NCBI RefSeq assembly: GCF_001949145.1 | Contig: NW_019091474.1 | Coordinates: 1,111,715 to 1,175,714 of the forward strand | Length of the DNA stretch: 64,000 nucleotides | Reading direction: 5' to 3' | DNA from: Acanthaster planci | Taxonomy: Eukaryota > Echinodermata > Asteroidea > Valvatida > Acanthasteridae | Shown: piece after piece, positions 1 through 13,400 of the stretch | Position numbering within the stretch: the first letter of the stretch is position 1 | Layout of the letters: each line of letters starts with the position of its first letter | Position numbers and translations under genes: made by a program | Notes under the pieces: generated by a model | The model's database searches: none | Told to the model about the DNA's origin: nothing | What the model saw: only the letters and a program-made list of their open reading frames with translations

Positions 1-2658
1 TACAGAAGGTATAAAACACTGAAAGTATGACAGAAGCACAAAGCTCATTTTTGCCACGTGTGTTTTGAGAATGATTTGTGCATGAATACGGTGCAAGGTT
101 CAAGTAACCAAGTGCCTATTTTTTGCACATTTGGCATTTAATTGTCCGTAACTTCAAACAAGTCCGAAGTCTTTCCCTTTTAAAATAATTATATTCATGA
201 AAAAATCTTCATTTGTAATGATTCCCCTCCACCCTCCAAACAATGATCAGTGGAACCACACCGTTTTGGGCACGGGGTATTTACACCTCTTTTCCTACCA
301 CCCAAGTTTGGTTGACAAAGTCACAATTATTATTAGAATATCTTTAGCTCAATTTCATAAAGATCTCCTGTACATGTACATGTCCACTGAACTGCCACAC
401 TGTGATGTACTTGTAACTGTATTCATACATGTATGTACACGATGTACATTTACATGAATGAAGATGAACACATAATGTTTGGTAGTTTTACAGAATATAA
501 GAACCATTGCTACGGAGGTGCACATATAGTACATGTACGGAAGTATACACGTCCGTGTACATGTGTCTACATGTAGCTTTCCGAGCAATCAAAAGAGTTA
601 CCAAGTTTGAACTAATGGAGTGATAACAAGGGCAAAAATACCTAATTAATGTACCATTTACCGGCACAGTTGGTTATGGTAGATTTTCCACCATGCAAAG
701 AATCCTATATGTACATCCAGATACATGTACATGTATGTACCGCGGCACATGTGAAAATATTTTGGCATGGACGTGGCCAGGATTTTTGTCCAGGGGGGGA
801 GGCAAAACACATAAAACAGCAATTTTGTGAATTTCCTCCCTGTTCACCACTTCTTTTTCACTCCTTTTTTTTTTTTCTCTCTCTTCTTTTCCCCTCTTTT
901 ATACCGGTATAAGGTGATTTTTTTGGGCATGTTGGGGAGGAAGGAACGAGAGTCCGGATGATGATTCCCCCCTCCCCCTTTGCTCCCCATTGCCCCACCC
1001 ATACATTTCGACCATCAGAAAGAAAAGCTGACCACACGGCACTGAGCATCAGGTTCCAGTGCATAGACTACGGTACATGTGTGCTGCTATTGCTCACAAT
1101 CAGAAGGCATAAACAGCGCCCTCTGTTGGCCAATCGAAAGAGCTTGCAGGAGCTGAGCCTGGAATGGTACAGTTGTATTAAACGAAGTGCTAGTGGCCTG
1201 ATGACGCAGAAGTTTACGGGGAAAGAATTTAACCAGGGTGCAGGTAGCACGGATACTGTACGTGCACACCCGTACGTGAAGTTGATGGTCATACAACCTA
1301 CTTGTTGGGATGCGCTCCACATGCAAAAATAAATTGACGATCGAGGCCTGTATTACACTTCCACCATAAATTATGTACTTTAGCTACAGTGTACCTTTTC
1401 TTGTCAGCTGAACTGATCAAACACCTGTGACAGGGAACTGATACATTGTACCTTTCTCATAAAGAAGGGAAAGAAAAGTGCTACATGTAGCCTAGGTGAC
1501 ACCATCTCTGAAATAAAGTCACTGCAGCACTGGCTTATTAAACTGTGGTATCCGCCCTGAACAATGTCTATTATTGTGGGAACTCACTGTCTGCAGGCAC
1601 ATACATGTACGTCTACGTGCACATGTGCAGGTTCATGCATGTTTGGCACAACCTGCACTGAGCACATGTTGGAGAGTACAGTTGTCAAGTGTGCCCTGGG
1701 CGTGTGTGCGAGCGTGGTTGAAAGATTTCCTGACCAGTCTGTCCGTTCCTTGACATCAGTCTCCATCAACAAGCCAAACTGACGTTAAAACAAAATGTCC
1801 TTCCTCATGCAATGTAATGTGACCAAATTAGTTTGCAGTTGAAAAAAAAATGCTCCCAACCATCACACAAGAGATCCGATAGCATTCATTGCACACTGGC
1901 TTATTTCTGGTTCACTGCACACTGTCCAGCCCAGCCCAATGCTTGTCACAGGCCTTGGGCAGGGTTGGTTGGAGCTTGATAAATTTAACAGTTGGTGTAT
2001 GCAAATGGGGAAAGAGCAGTGCAAGTACAGGGATTGACCAAGTACACACATACATGTACATTTTTTAACCAAAAAGTGTTTCAGTGTTAAACCCTTTTGC
2101 TTTGTGAGACATGTCAGAACTTTGAAGCTGCCATATGATGCAGCAACACTTGTGCCGGCCAAAAAGCCTCATTTGCAGCCAAAGTGCTGGCTGGTGATTT
2201 GGACAGCGGGGCACTGCCGTCTGGTACTGCGCAGCGCCCACGTGCGTGTAGCTACAACTCTAACTTGCATTTACTTTAAATTCAGATCAGCCACCCATCA
2301 CCACAATCAGCACAGTGCAACACCCCAAATGCCGAACATTCTCACATCAAAACACGAGGGTGAAAAGCCAGAGCGCACCACTTTACAAGCACCCTCTTAA
2401 CCAGGCCGGAGCAAGTCTGCCAGTAATCACGGTACTCAAAAAGGACCGGTCATTGACTACAACTTGTAAGTTGTAGCCAATACCATCACAAGACCACACA
2501 TAAGACCAGTCACAAGTCACAGGGTGAACAATGACGAAGGAATGGTTTTGTTGCTGTTCATTGGAATAGCTTGTGACTTGAATTCAGACTGGAGGTCTTG
2601 TGATGGTCTCACGGGGGTCTTGCGGTGGCCTAAAGAGGTCTCGACTACGACACTGGTA
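1..2658. other. non-coding 3' flank of SPA17
   Basis: I see no coding exon here on either strand. The stretch is rich in TACATGTA/ACATGT words (for example around 370-380, 425-455, 530-570, 715-740 and 1605-1640) and has a pyrimidine tract near 850-900 and G/C runs near 785 and 965. A CTCF-like motif at 1114-1130 is listed separately. The open frames present (up to about 124 codons) lack recognisable domains and overlap one another on both strands. Confidence 0.6.
1114..1130 (+). promoter_or_regulatory. CTCF-like binding motif, copy 1
   Basis: The 17-mer CAGCGCCCTCTGTTGGC followed by CAAT differs at only about two positions from the reverse complement of the vertebrate CTCF core (AGCGCCCCCTGGTGGCCA). 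The identical 17-mer recurs at 5660-5676 in the same orientation, so the two copies bracket SPA17. Binding is inferred; this short motif is also scattered through repeats in many animal genomes. Confidence 0.45.
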
Positions 2659-5492
2659 TTAAAGCGAAAGAAGAGTGTTAGTTACGCACTTCAGGGCACT
2701 GACACGCTTTCTGGCCTCATACCCCCGGAAGCTAGTCTGTATCCGCAGCGCGGCTGTCTCTTCTTCCTCTTGCGTTCTCTCTGTCTGTCTGGCTGCCTCC
2801 ACGGTCTGCCTCTCCTGGTAGCCTCGGACGGAACTCTGGATGGTGACAGCTGCAGCCTGCTGCTGCGGGTCGCCGACGTCACCTATGTTGGCCTTGGCGC
2901 CCTGGATGAAGATGAACAAAAAAAAAACAGGAGCGCGTGAATGAAATAAAGCACATGAGTGCCCTTCAGAACGTGGAATCTGTGGCTCCATTCAGCAATG
3001 TCATCAAGGGCATGGAGTTACATTTTACATGTCAAAACGAAGGAAGTACTTTCACAACGTACTGCTCACATCAAACAGATGCACCACCATGGGCAGTTAT
3101 CGACAGCTATCAACACTTGTCCATCAGGCCCACTGTCATTAGCCACCACAATGGGTGAAGCGTCTGGATGTGCTCTTGTGAAAACTCCACGCTGATAGTT
3201 CAATATGGGCACTACTTTTTAAAATGTACAAATAACTTTTACAACGTACACGTAAAAGACTGAAAAATAACCGTGAAAAAAACAAGTAAAGAAATAATTT
3301 TTCCCGCATAATGGTAACTTGCTACCCGTATTACAGGATCACATCATGTATTGATCTGTTCATCCTGAAAGCGTAATATGACTGTATGGGAAAGACTATG
3401 GCCACCCATCCACCCTTCCACAGTACATAGCAAACCAAACCTAGGGCCATCACATCAACATGATTTCATCAAGATTAGGCTTAATCTGGGATCATTCCAG
3501 TGGAACTGTGTTGCACAAGTGCGTTAGTTTGTGAAATGTGACCAACAAGGGGGCAGATTGATTGTCTGTACTCCAACTGTTCCAAGTTGTAGTCTGAGGT
3601 GGTCATCTTACCATTTTGAAGCTCTGGTTGTTGTAGTAACGGTCTTCATGTCTGGCACCTACGTCTGCTGGATCGATCCCTTGCTCTGGAATGGATTGCA
3701 AACGGCAATATTTTATAAGTACAGTGTACATTGCTAGTTCCTTCCTCCATGCTCTGACTACATGTTGGCCTTTCCGCAATTAACCTACATGTGTACATGT
3801 ACTGTAGGGTACCGTAAGCGTTGTAGTATTTGACTAGGAGAATTCGACTCTCAGTTATCAGCGGTGCAATTACTTAATTAGTTTAACTACTTCACTCCAC
3901 TATTCCAGCCCTTGTTTGGCATTGGGAAATTACGAGTTTCAGTTACTTCAGGTTACTTTGTAACGGCTTGTCAACTTCTCCTCCTGGTCAACCGCGACTG
4001 GGCAGGCATGTAAACAGAACTGGGATTCATACTGTACATGTAAATAAACCACCCAAAGGCCAACAGCCTAAAAGGAAATGTACGGTTTAGGCCTATTCAG
4101 AGTTTTCTTGCCAGCGTTCAGTTGCACTTTGGTTAATGCTACACGTAGCATGGGACTATTAAATTTATCCTCTGTGACCAAGTGAGCAAAATAATCTTTG
4201 TTTTAGATTGAATCCTGCATGGGGATTGTACATGTATACAATGTACGTGGGGACCCCCTTTTTTTTTGTCATTTTAATCTTGTGAAATTGGTCAGTCCCC
4301 TACAAACCACAGGCAACGCTCTCTTTATTGCGCTGACCCTACATGTATTTTTTGGAAATTATAAACTGTAAATTGTGAGAAATATGACTTTCTTACTGAT
4401 TAATTAGCCATGCATATTTGAATCCACCATGTGTCACGTGTTAAAACACTCAATTTCTCCTCATTACAGTGCATTTCCCTCAAAACACCGACCCTTCAGT
4501 TATTGACCATGATGTCACAGTCATCTACCAAGGTGAATCCAAAAGATAAAATGAAGTCTCCCTTCTATTAATCTTATGTGTACTTACGGCACTCGCTTTT
4601 AACATTTTTTTTCTGCATAAACCTTTTACGGTGTAACTGCAATAATTTACTTTTACTTTTATAGGGTCATGAGCATCTATTTCTCAAGTGGATTTTTGCA
4701 CTTCGTAAATGCTCATTATTATTATAGGAACGGGGTCTCCAAAACAATTTTGGCAATTCAAGGCTTTAGGCTCACTGGCTTTTCCCCAAGGGGAAATAAA
4801 GTCTGAGACTGCACGAGATCCGAATTCCATCTCGTGAATAAAAAAAAATCTCTTTAGATGGGGCCTAAGCACGTAACAGATATCCTAAGTCTGAGAGGAT
4901 TTATTTTTCTAGGCTAGGCCTACAGTCTATAGGCCTATCCTTAGCCCAGGTTGGACGTTGTCTTCATTTCATTACGACTGTCAGGGAGTCCACCTGGGCT
5001 AGGCCTATCCTCAATACATGCACTACATAGTACACATGTGCACTTACTATGGCATTACAACACCAAAAATACGGGACTATAAACTGGTCAAATATCATTG
5101 CCTTGTAATGGTATATAGACTCTAACTCAATTCGAAGTTTAATAAACCATACCGGCATGACGGCCCATAAAAGGTCTTTGGCTTCCTTTGAAAATGTTCT
5201 TTGAAATTTGAATTGCCGTCCATTGTCGACTGTAAGCTGGTGTGACCTAATCTTCATTGTAAAACATGGCTACAACAAAATAAAGCGTCGTGACCCGGAG
5301 CAACATGTCTGTTTTGATTCAGCTGCAAATGTTTTTACCTTCGCGGATTTTCAGCAGGTTCTCGAAGTACGCCGCCGCGAACGCGTAAATGTTCTCCGGC
5401 TGGTTACGCAGCGTTTCCCGGGCGAGACCCTCCAGCAGATTTTGGAATCCTCTCGGAACACGCAGCTTTGTGTTGGAAAACGGCACAGCCAT
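2659..5492 (-). CDS. SPA17: sperm autoantigenic protein 17 (SPA17), three exons
   Basis: Exon 1 is 5339-5492 (ATG at 5492), exon 2 is 3612-3685 and exon 3 is 2659-2901 with a TAA stop. Junctions are GT-AG (CGAAG/gtaaaa, ccag/AGCAAG, AAATG/gtaaga, ccag/GGCGCC), and the joined frame gives 156 residues, close to 151 in human SPA17. Residues 1-51 match the RIIa-type dimerisation/docking domain, starting MAVPFSNTKLRVPRGFQNLL and containing NIYAFAAAYFENLL. Exon 2 encodes the conserved IDPADVGARHEDRYYNNQSF segment. Exon 3 carries two IQ calmodulin-binding motifs (AVTIQSSVRGYQER and ALRIQTSFRGYEAR) separated by a Glu-rich linker; human SPA17 has one. The family acts in the flagellar fibrous sheath and motile cilia, binding AKAP-type anchors through RIIa and calmodulin through IQ. 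A possible donor after AAGTGC (gtaact) in exon 3 means a further exon cannot be excluded. Both introns are otherwise empty of genes. Confidence 0.92.
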
Positions 5493-5530
5493 GTTTAGTT
5501 ATCGATGTTGCAGCACTCAAAGATATTTCT

Positions 5531-5542
5531 GTCACTAGCAAC
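5531..5542. promoter_or_regulatory. possible RFX (X-box-like) site upstream of SPA17
   Basis: GTCACTAGCAAC lies about 40 bp upstream of the SPA17 start. On the minus strand it reads GTTGCT-AGTGAC, two half-sites resembling the X-box bound by RFX factors that drive cilia genes, but without the usual 1-3 bp spacer. Suggestive only because SPA17 is a ciliary/flagellar gene. Confidence 0.2.
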
Positions 5543-5659
5543 TATGTTCATAAATTGAAGCAGGAACCAAGAATCAACCAAAATCAGAGTTTCTTGACTG
5601 AATGAAGCGTACAAGTCCGAACACCGCGTTTACGTGGTCGCTAAGGAGTAATAATACAA

Positions 5660-5676
5660 CAGCGCCCTCTGTTGGC
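5660..5676 (+). promoter_or_regulatory. CTCF-like binding motif, copy 2
   Basis: Identical 17-mer to the one at 1114-1130, here about 170 bp upstream of the SPA17 start codon. Flanks differ (GTG follows instead of CAA), so the identity ends with the motif rather than reflecting a longer repeat. Confidence 0.45.
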
Positions 5677-7019
5677 GTGTTGACGTGATTTTTTTCTAGA
5701 AGCTGTTTAATGTCTCTGCAATTTCTGGTTTCAAACAGCCGTCTATTTCACAGAAGACGGTACCAGATTCTAGCCAATTAACGTAACGTTATGACATCTT
5801 TGATAATGCATTCCTTTTTCCACGGAAATTTTGGGTTTATCGACTAATTGACTGCAGTCAGATAAAATTAAAAATAGAAAAGAAAAAGAAGAAGCCTAGA
5901 AGGGCTTCACTTGTCTTTTGAACTTTCTCGAACTAGAAGATTCCGCTAGCCCTATCAGGACCCTTTATCATGAGCGTAAATCCCGGGGGATGGGAAGTAC
6001 CTCACTTTTTGACCGGGAAGCTACTGATCCCCCCCCCCAGCAAACTTTTTCCTGGGAGAAAAAATTAAGGCCAATTGTGAAAATCTTTTTAATTAAAAAA
6101 AACCAAAATGTACCGACATGAAAATATTTCAAATGTGCATCTGTATTATGGACATCGCCCCCCCCCGGTTTTGTAATGGTCTCACCGAGCTTTTTAACTA
6201 TCCTTGGCCGGGTAAGTCATCGCCCTACAATCCCCATTCCCTCGCCGACACTTATTTGCGCCTCTGCCCTCCATATCTTTTCACTTTTAGTTAACCCCAA
6301 AAGATCCGGGTTTATTGTTAGACCGCTCACAGCCGGGGGAGGTCGGATTCTGCCGTCTTAGTTCCTCGCCTGATGTTTTCAAAAGTAAACTACCTTAGGT
6401 AGTCATTAGCACAAAAAACCCAAATGCTGCAAAAGACCCGTTGAAATGATGCAACGAAAAGTAAAATTGAAGTTAACGGAGACAGGAAGGTGCATTTTTC
6501 GGGTTCATATGATGAAAATCTTGGGCTTGGCCTATGCCGAGGTGCCGCTGGCCGGGGCACTTGCACACACCTCTAGAGGAAAAAAATTTAAAAAAAATGA
6601 AAAAAGAACGAAGGAAACATTTATAAGAAATAAAAAGATACAAGTTTGGCAATGTCCCCCTTTCACTGTCTCTGGTTTACCCAGGTTTCCGCCGCAAAGA
6701 ACTTTCCCCCGGAAATTCCTGGAAAAAAATCCTGGCTACGGCGCTTGACTGATCGAGTCTTGACGGTCAGAGCCTTGCTTTCATCTGCAGATGGCCAGAC
6801 CTTTCCTCCAACACCGCCACACTATGAATAAATAAAAGATTATTGTTCCTACATGAGTGAGTCTAAAATAATTACTAATTAGCCTACTTGTAAGATCTTT
6901 CTGTGAATATCATAGTCCATAGGACCACAAATTGTAAAATTGCTGCTCATATTCAACGATAAAGCAATTGCACTAAAGCTATTCTCGTCGACCAATGCTA
7001 AAATATTTAACAGTGATAC
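5677..7019. other. intergenic stretch with simple-sequence tracts
   Basis: No exon recognised. It contains C runs near 6022 and 6160, and A-rich tracts near 5865-5895 and 6580-6610. Open frames at 5918-6121, 6446-6748 and 6646-6831 have no recognisable domain and run through low-complexity sequence. Confidence 0.5.
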
Positions 7020-7021
7020 CA

Positions 7022-7160
7022 TCAATACTGAAAAAACCATTGATGGGTCTTACGCTCCTTATGGGCCTTAATTGCTTATTTGTTCTCTAACAGCAATGCG
7101 CAACCAGCATAAAGGCCCCTCATCGAGATAGCAGCGGCAGGAGACCAAGCCCCATCTCAC
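7022..7160 (+). pseudogene. dead duplicate of lectin-PAN exon 1 and its 5' flank
   Basis: This block aligns with 7280-7440: both have a TGGGGTCTTA/TGGGTCTTAC stretch, then GCCTTAATTG, then GCAACCAGCAT, then CGAGAT followed by a GCAG-rich start of coding sequence. At the position of the start codon the copy reads GAGATAGCAG instead of GAGATGGCAG, so the ATG is ATA. The following frame reaches TAA after about 15 codons and no signal peptide is preserved. It is a local direct duplication of the promoter-proximal exon roughly 265 bp upstream of the live one. Confidence 0.6.
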
Positions 7161-7413
7161 TTGAACGACTCTTAAGATGTTTAAGTCCAAAATAATCAAT
7201 CATTCATCAGTTCTTTCAGTGGCTGTAGTTCCAATTAAGGAATCCAACTCTTTAACTTCCATCTCGAATCCAAGGCTAATTATAGTTAACGATGATAGCA
7301 TCGCTGTTCATGGGGTCTTATTCCTCTCATAAGCCTTAATTGCGCATTTCCGTATTGTGTTCATAAAGTTGTCAAGCAGCACCGTGCAACCAGCATTCAG
7401 AGCGTTTAGCGAG

Positions 7414-10400
7414 ATGGCAGAGGCAAGAGATCACCTCGGAAGCCTTAGCCCTCTGATCCTGGTTGTGCTGTTAGTGTGCTACTGTCGACATGGCCACTGC
7501 GCCCTTACAGGTAGGTTCACACTCATGCCGGAGATTCAAATTAAAATCCACGGCAGTGACTTTACCATAGTGAGAACGCCTTTCCATGTCTGCCTACTGG
7601 GCGCATCGTCAAATGTTTCTCCCACCCCCCCCCCCAAAAAAATCGGATGTTTGGTAATTTTTTTGGTAAATTTTCAGGTCAACCTCAGAAAATCGACTTT
7701 GTTATCAGTGACAAAAGCTCTCGGGAGAAATGTAGTGAAATTGTGTCGAATGTAATCGGTCAGTCAGATGGAGAGCAAATTTGTTCGAGAATAGCAAAAT
7801 ATATTTTTTTTTCATTTAGTTTCTATTTAGACAAAAAAATTAAAGGGAAAATTAAATATAATTTATCTACTATGAACTCTATACGCCTTCAGTGAATGAA
7901 GCTTAATTAGAGCTAATAGAGTCAAGATATAAACAACTGTTTTTTTATGTAATGCAGGGATACAATAGGCTACAAAGCAATGCCACTCCTCTAATGAAGT
8001 TCCGAATCTGTAACTATATTGAGCAGCTTCAACTAACTCGTGCTTCACATTTTTATATCACAAGACCTTTGATGACCTATATTTGGGGGCCGTCCATAAA
8101 TTACGTACACAAGAAATGCCGACTCCCCCTCCCCGCTGTACTCATGGCGTACGCAGTGGTTCCAACCCCCTCCCCAGTGTGCGCATAGGTTACATACTCC
8201 ACAATACCGGAAGACTCTGCCTGTCTTTGGGTCATGAGTAATGTTGCAGTTTACTAATCATGGGCGTTGGCACGGGAGAATAAATGGTGGGGTGGACGGT
8301 GGAGAATATTGTGTTTGAATTTCGACGAACAGGCAAAAGCTGATTCTAAAGATATGTACAAGAAAACTGCTGCAAACTGCGTGCTGACTACAGTGACTTA
8401 AAATGCAAATCACAAAAAGCTGATTCGCTAGTTATTTGTATGAGAAAGTGTAATGATATGATATGAGATTCATTTACGCGCTGGATTGACTTCCCTCCCC
8501 TCTGTACGCACGGTGTATGCAACGGTACCAACCCCCTCTTTTAATTGTGAGCTTGATTTCTGCCAATACCCCGTGGTTTGAGGCAACTTCAGCAGGTTCC
8601 TGGAATCCTCTTTTTTTTTTCTCTTTTTTTTGGGTTAAGGAGTGTAGCTAAGTTTTACACCAGCAAAATCCTTCAGTCCAAGCTTCCAGATGTATTTTGT
8701 GATAAAATTACTTTCATAGAATCAATTTTAGAGAATCTTAAATCAGTCATATAGCGCTTTGCGAAGGTATGAAGACTACAACCAAGGGGTGCAGCTTGTG
8801 CCAGAGTTACCCTGGGGTTCCAAAGTTGATCACAAAATGTGGTCTCTACTCCCATGTTTGCATGGTCAATCTTTACATTGAGCCCCACTGTGGTACCCGT
8901 ACTGACAGCTGAAATATTTACGTCACCATAAAATAGATTATAACCCTGACTTCTGGCATTTCAGGGCAAATATATATTTAAAGACCACCCGCGGGAAATG
9001 GCTTATTGGCACTTACTTTAGTTGTTTTCACATCACTGCATTACATTTTTCTTCATAACACATCACTTTGGGCATGCGGTGATTTACATGAAAAAAAGGT
9101 GGGTAGGTGCGTATATACGTGGTAATGACAGACATTAGGCTACTTGAATGAGGTTTTCCGAGTTAATGACGCATTTCTTCAAAGAGGGGTCACTCGCCCC
9201 AAAATGTTGATTTCACGTTCACAGCATTCACAGAAAAATCTTAATCGTCCTTTTTATCGCCATTTTCGTCTCACTCTGCGAATGGCGCTGAATTGGAAAA
9301 TTAATTCGTCTTTTGCTATTTACATTACCGATTTAATAATTTTTTTCATTGAATATATCGTTAGGATGGTTTGAATTAGCGGTTATTTGGACGCAACACA
9401 ATGGATTGCCTCGTCTTCCCTGAATTTCATTTGATCTTACAGACCTTGCATGATAAAAACAGCGCATTTATGACCATTTCAAGAACGATTGGAAGATGAC
9501 TGGTAAATTGTCTTTGATAAACTTTTCAGTCATGCCACTGACGGTATCATACAACTCATGGCTTTCAAAATATTGACTTGATATTACGTGTTTATTTGAA
9601 TATTTATCATTTTAATTGATTGTAAAGCGCCTTAGAGCCTCAGGGAATAAGGCGCTGTATAAGTATGAGTAATAACAATGCTAAAAATGATAATATGATT
9701 TGTAATTTTTTTATTATGTAAATATTTGACATTCTTTTCAACGCATCATCTGAATGAAACTAGGTATGTTTGACATTATTTTTGCAAGACCTTGGATAGG
9801 CCCAGGATAAGTGAATGAGTGATTTTTGATACGCATAAAAGAACACATCAGATCGGTACGAAATTCACCGAGCACTTAATAGAAAGCCATCAATTATTTT
9901 TGCATGATTTTAACACTACATAATGCTAGCATTATGCAAACATGGTAAGGATCTCCTTATTTCAAAAATTTGAAATGCGAAACAGCCCCAGTTATTGTGT
10001 TCTATTGCAAATAGACATTTTGTTTTAGTTTTAGGTTTTTGTTGTTTACACTTAGTGTCTTACACGTTGTTGCTTAGACTTCGTGTTTCAACACCCTTTT
10101 AAAGGTTGTATTCAATATTGTCAGATATTTAAAATGATGATAACGTTGTTTGTGTTCTTCTTTCTATCGTTTTCTTGCCAGCTCTTTCTGTTGTTGGGAA
10201 GGACGCGTGGCAGAGCACAACCTTTCGAGATAAATATGCTTGGCGTGCTAACGATGGACGCGCAGATACATACTCGCACACTAGTAAGGCGGCACAGTTT
10301 CCTGCAAATAATAGGCTTCGTGTGGTAGTCATCTTGCAGGGCAATTCAACTTTCCGCAGGGAAACCCTCCTTTGTGCATACCCTGTGGAATAAAAGCACT

Positions 10401-13400
10401 GGCCTGCAAGATGGCAGTCACGCAAGCCCTCTGTTTCAGCACCAGCCCTTCTCTGTGCTATTCCTCCTTGAATACCAACCCACAGAGAGAAAAACTACTA
10501 GCTCAATACCACAACCTGATACATGGTCGATGCTTGCATACTGCCCTCTACAGATTGAATGGGCATAACCTGACTTTACCATGCACTGAGTAACAAACCG
10601 ATATTGACATAGTGGCGTAGTTACAACAAACTTCTGAAGACCAACCTAATCACTTAGTCTGCCTTTAATGTTTTCACAACCAGATTTCACAAAACGAATA
10701 GTTAGCACTAGCCAGAAAAAAAAAAAAATGAAATTAAGTGTTCAACTCTAAAATGATATAAGAGGTCTAGGCCTATATTAAAAGCAAAAATTACCATCAT
10801 TGGGCAGAATGCCAAATCCCCTCCCCCTTCAATGTTGGGAGAAACTGCATCATGATGTCTCTTTTCTACCACAACATTGAAAAGGGGGGGGTGGGTGGGA
10901 TTTCTTGTCAATTGGAATAAAACCCCACAAAAATTGGCAAATTGTTGACAGATTTAAGGAATCTTGGGAGTGAAATTTCTCAAAGCATCCAATGACACAT
11001 ATTGGCTTATCACACGTCTTACAAATCATGTGGGTTTGCCTTCTCCCAGCCTTGGTACTGCAAACAGCACAGTTATGCTTTTGCCTAGTTTTGCCTGGAT
11101 AATGCTGAACATCTTCTGGCATACGAGGGATGATCTTGTCCGGAACCTCCACTCTTCCCTATCGACAGTAGGCCTTGGATCAGATAGAGTCGAAGTCAAA
11201 ATTTGACGATTGGTGTTAAGACTATTAATATACACCATTCTTGCATTGAGAAGACGTATGTCTAGAAGAGTAAAAATACTCATTTTCACCACTTCATCGA
11301 TCTGTGAACATGTGCATAGTACACATACTGTTGTGATGCAAGATCGGTTCCTCCCATATGCTTGTTGTATTCAATGACAGTATTTGGTTTGCTGATGTCA
11401 CGATAACCTGTAGGAGTGGTTTTACATCGAATCTGCTTATTAGTTACATGACAGTTGCCATAGTTTGTCAAGAGTGTCACATGCTTTTTTATCCTGCCAT
11501 ACAACACACAATTGTTCTGACTTTTCACCAAAGCAGGGTTTATCTCCTATAGCCATAGGAAACTTTTAGGGGTTTGCAAAATGTGGAATTCATTGAGTCT
11601 TGTATCGCACCGTTCAACAAAAGCTCAAGCATAGCTGGGTTAACCAATGAACAAGAGCAGGGCTGGTGTAATGATTGTCAGCAAAGATGGAGTGTCCCTG
11701 GTTTTCAAATCCACCTACAAGTTTCAAAACAACTTGACCAGGTCGAGGTACTGCTGTGGGACGATCAGCTACATTGTCTGTCTCGCGAGTCGGCACTTCA
11801 TGTTTGTGCTTGTGACCCTGTGTACACCATCCAGGCGCATGTGTACTCCGTTTCAGATTCGTTCATGTAGAAACACTTGATGCCCCATTTGGTTGGCTTT
11901 CTTGGCATATACTGTTTGAATGATAGTCTTCCCTTCAATTTGATCACGGTCTCGTCAGAAGCAAGGTTTTGGCTGGATGTGTAATTACGAAGAGACAAGG
12001 GTACTATTGTCTGAACGAATTGGCGGACTTTTGTCAGCTTGTCAGGAGTAGTGTCCATATTTGGAGCTGCTTGGTTGTTGATCAGATGGAAGAATTTGAG
12101 AATTGCCATGAAACTGTTGCGAGACATGGTTGTTGGATAGATGTCACTGCATGTGTGCATGTCCCAGTTGCCCCAGTACATGCTGTAGTGAGGCCGCTTG
12201 TTGATACCCACACACACCAGTAGTGCTACAAAGGCCATCATTTCTGGAGTGGTTGTTGGAGACCAACGACTTGGGTGGCCCGGTGACTTCCCTGTCATAC
12301 TCTGCTCAGCATAACGATTAGTTTCAGTGACCAGTAGCTCTCACACCACTTGCGAAAAAAAATCATAGAGTGATCTGCACTGGCATGAAGTCTATTCATT
12401 CTTCAAAATGTACGTGTCGCTCCGGTGTGGCCTGTGAGAGAAACAAGGAAAGCCCATTAGGTTGCTAAGGAACGTGTATGGCACAAGGGTTGTACCTACT
12501 GCTGCCACCCACGCCGATATTAGGCTTTGCTGCTGCCGAGAAATCGGCAGCAGCAAACAATTCTTGCAAAATGTCGGCCAACAATTCTTGCAAAATGTCG
12601 TTGTCGTTTTCCATGTTTTGGCCGTGATTGTTCATTGGTTGTGTGAAACATTACATGTCAGATGTGTGAAAAAATTGGCAGTGCAACGCGTACCAACGCT
12701 AAACTAATACCGCAGCAAAGGATGCCGCCTGCCGTCGAACAACCAATCAGAAGCGCATGCTCAACTGAGGGCGTCCATACGCTTCAGACAACCTGCCGAT
12801 TAAATTGTTTCTGAATGGCACGTCAGTAGCTAAGAGTTTGCAATTTTTCGTGCTCATCTGGCACTGTGGTAGGCCTATGCAAAGGGGAAGTGTCATTTGT
12901 GCTTTTTGGCACAATGGTGCTGAAATGACTATATGGAGATTTCTCCACTCCTCTGTGATGAAGGCTGGTTCATATCTCATACGCAAATTAAAGCAAACCG
13001 ACGTTCATGCCATAGGAAACCTCGCAACGAAATTTGCATCACTAAAATGCGCCCGACCTTTCACGAATTAGCACTATTATTAATTTGGTCTTACGTTACA
13101 ATTTGCTTTTCGTTTTGCCGCCCAAGTACGAATCGGCCTTCTTCAGTTTGACATCTCATTAGAAACAAATCTATTTCATAGGTGGTAAGTAAAGTTTAAC
13201 CCTGAATCATGCAAAGGCGCATCTTAATATCTAATAGCGCAATATCATGAGATATAAATAAGTGTGATAAAGATTAATTCGATGGCCATGGTTACATAGC
13301 CGCTGGACATTGTCAATGTCCCCATTCAACCCCTTTATGGCGAAAAGAATGTTTAAAAACCTATCAAGCGATCGGGGGATTGTGCAGATGCTCCGATCGC

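Noticed and set aside
5208-5498. 96-codon plus-strand open frame
   Set aside because: Exact antisense of SPA17 exon 1.
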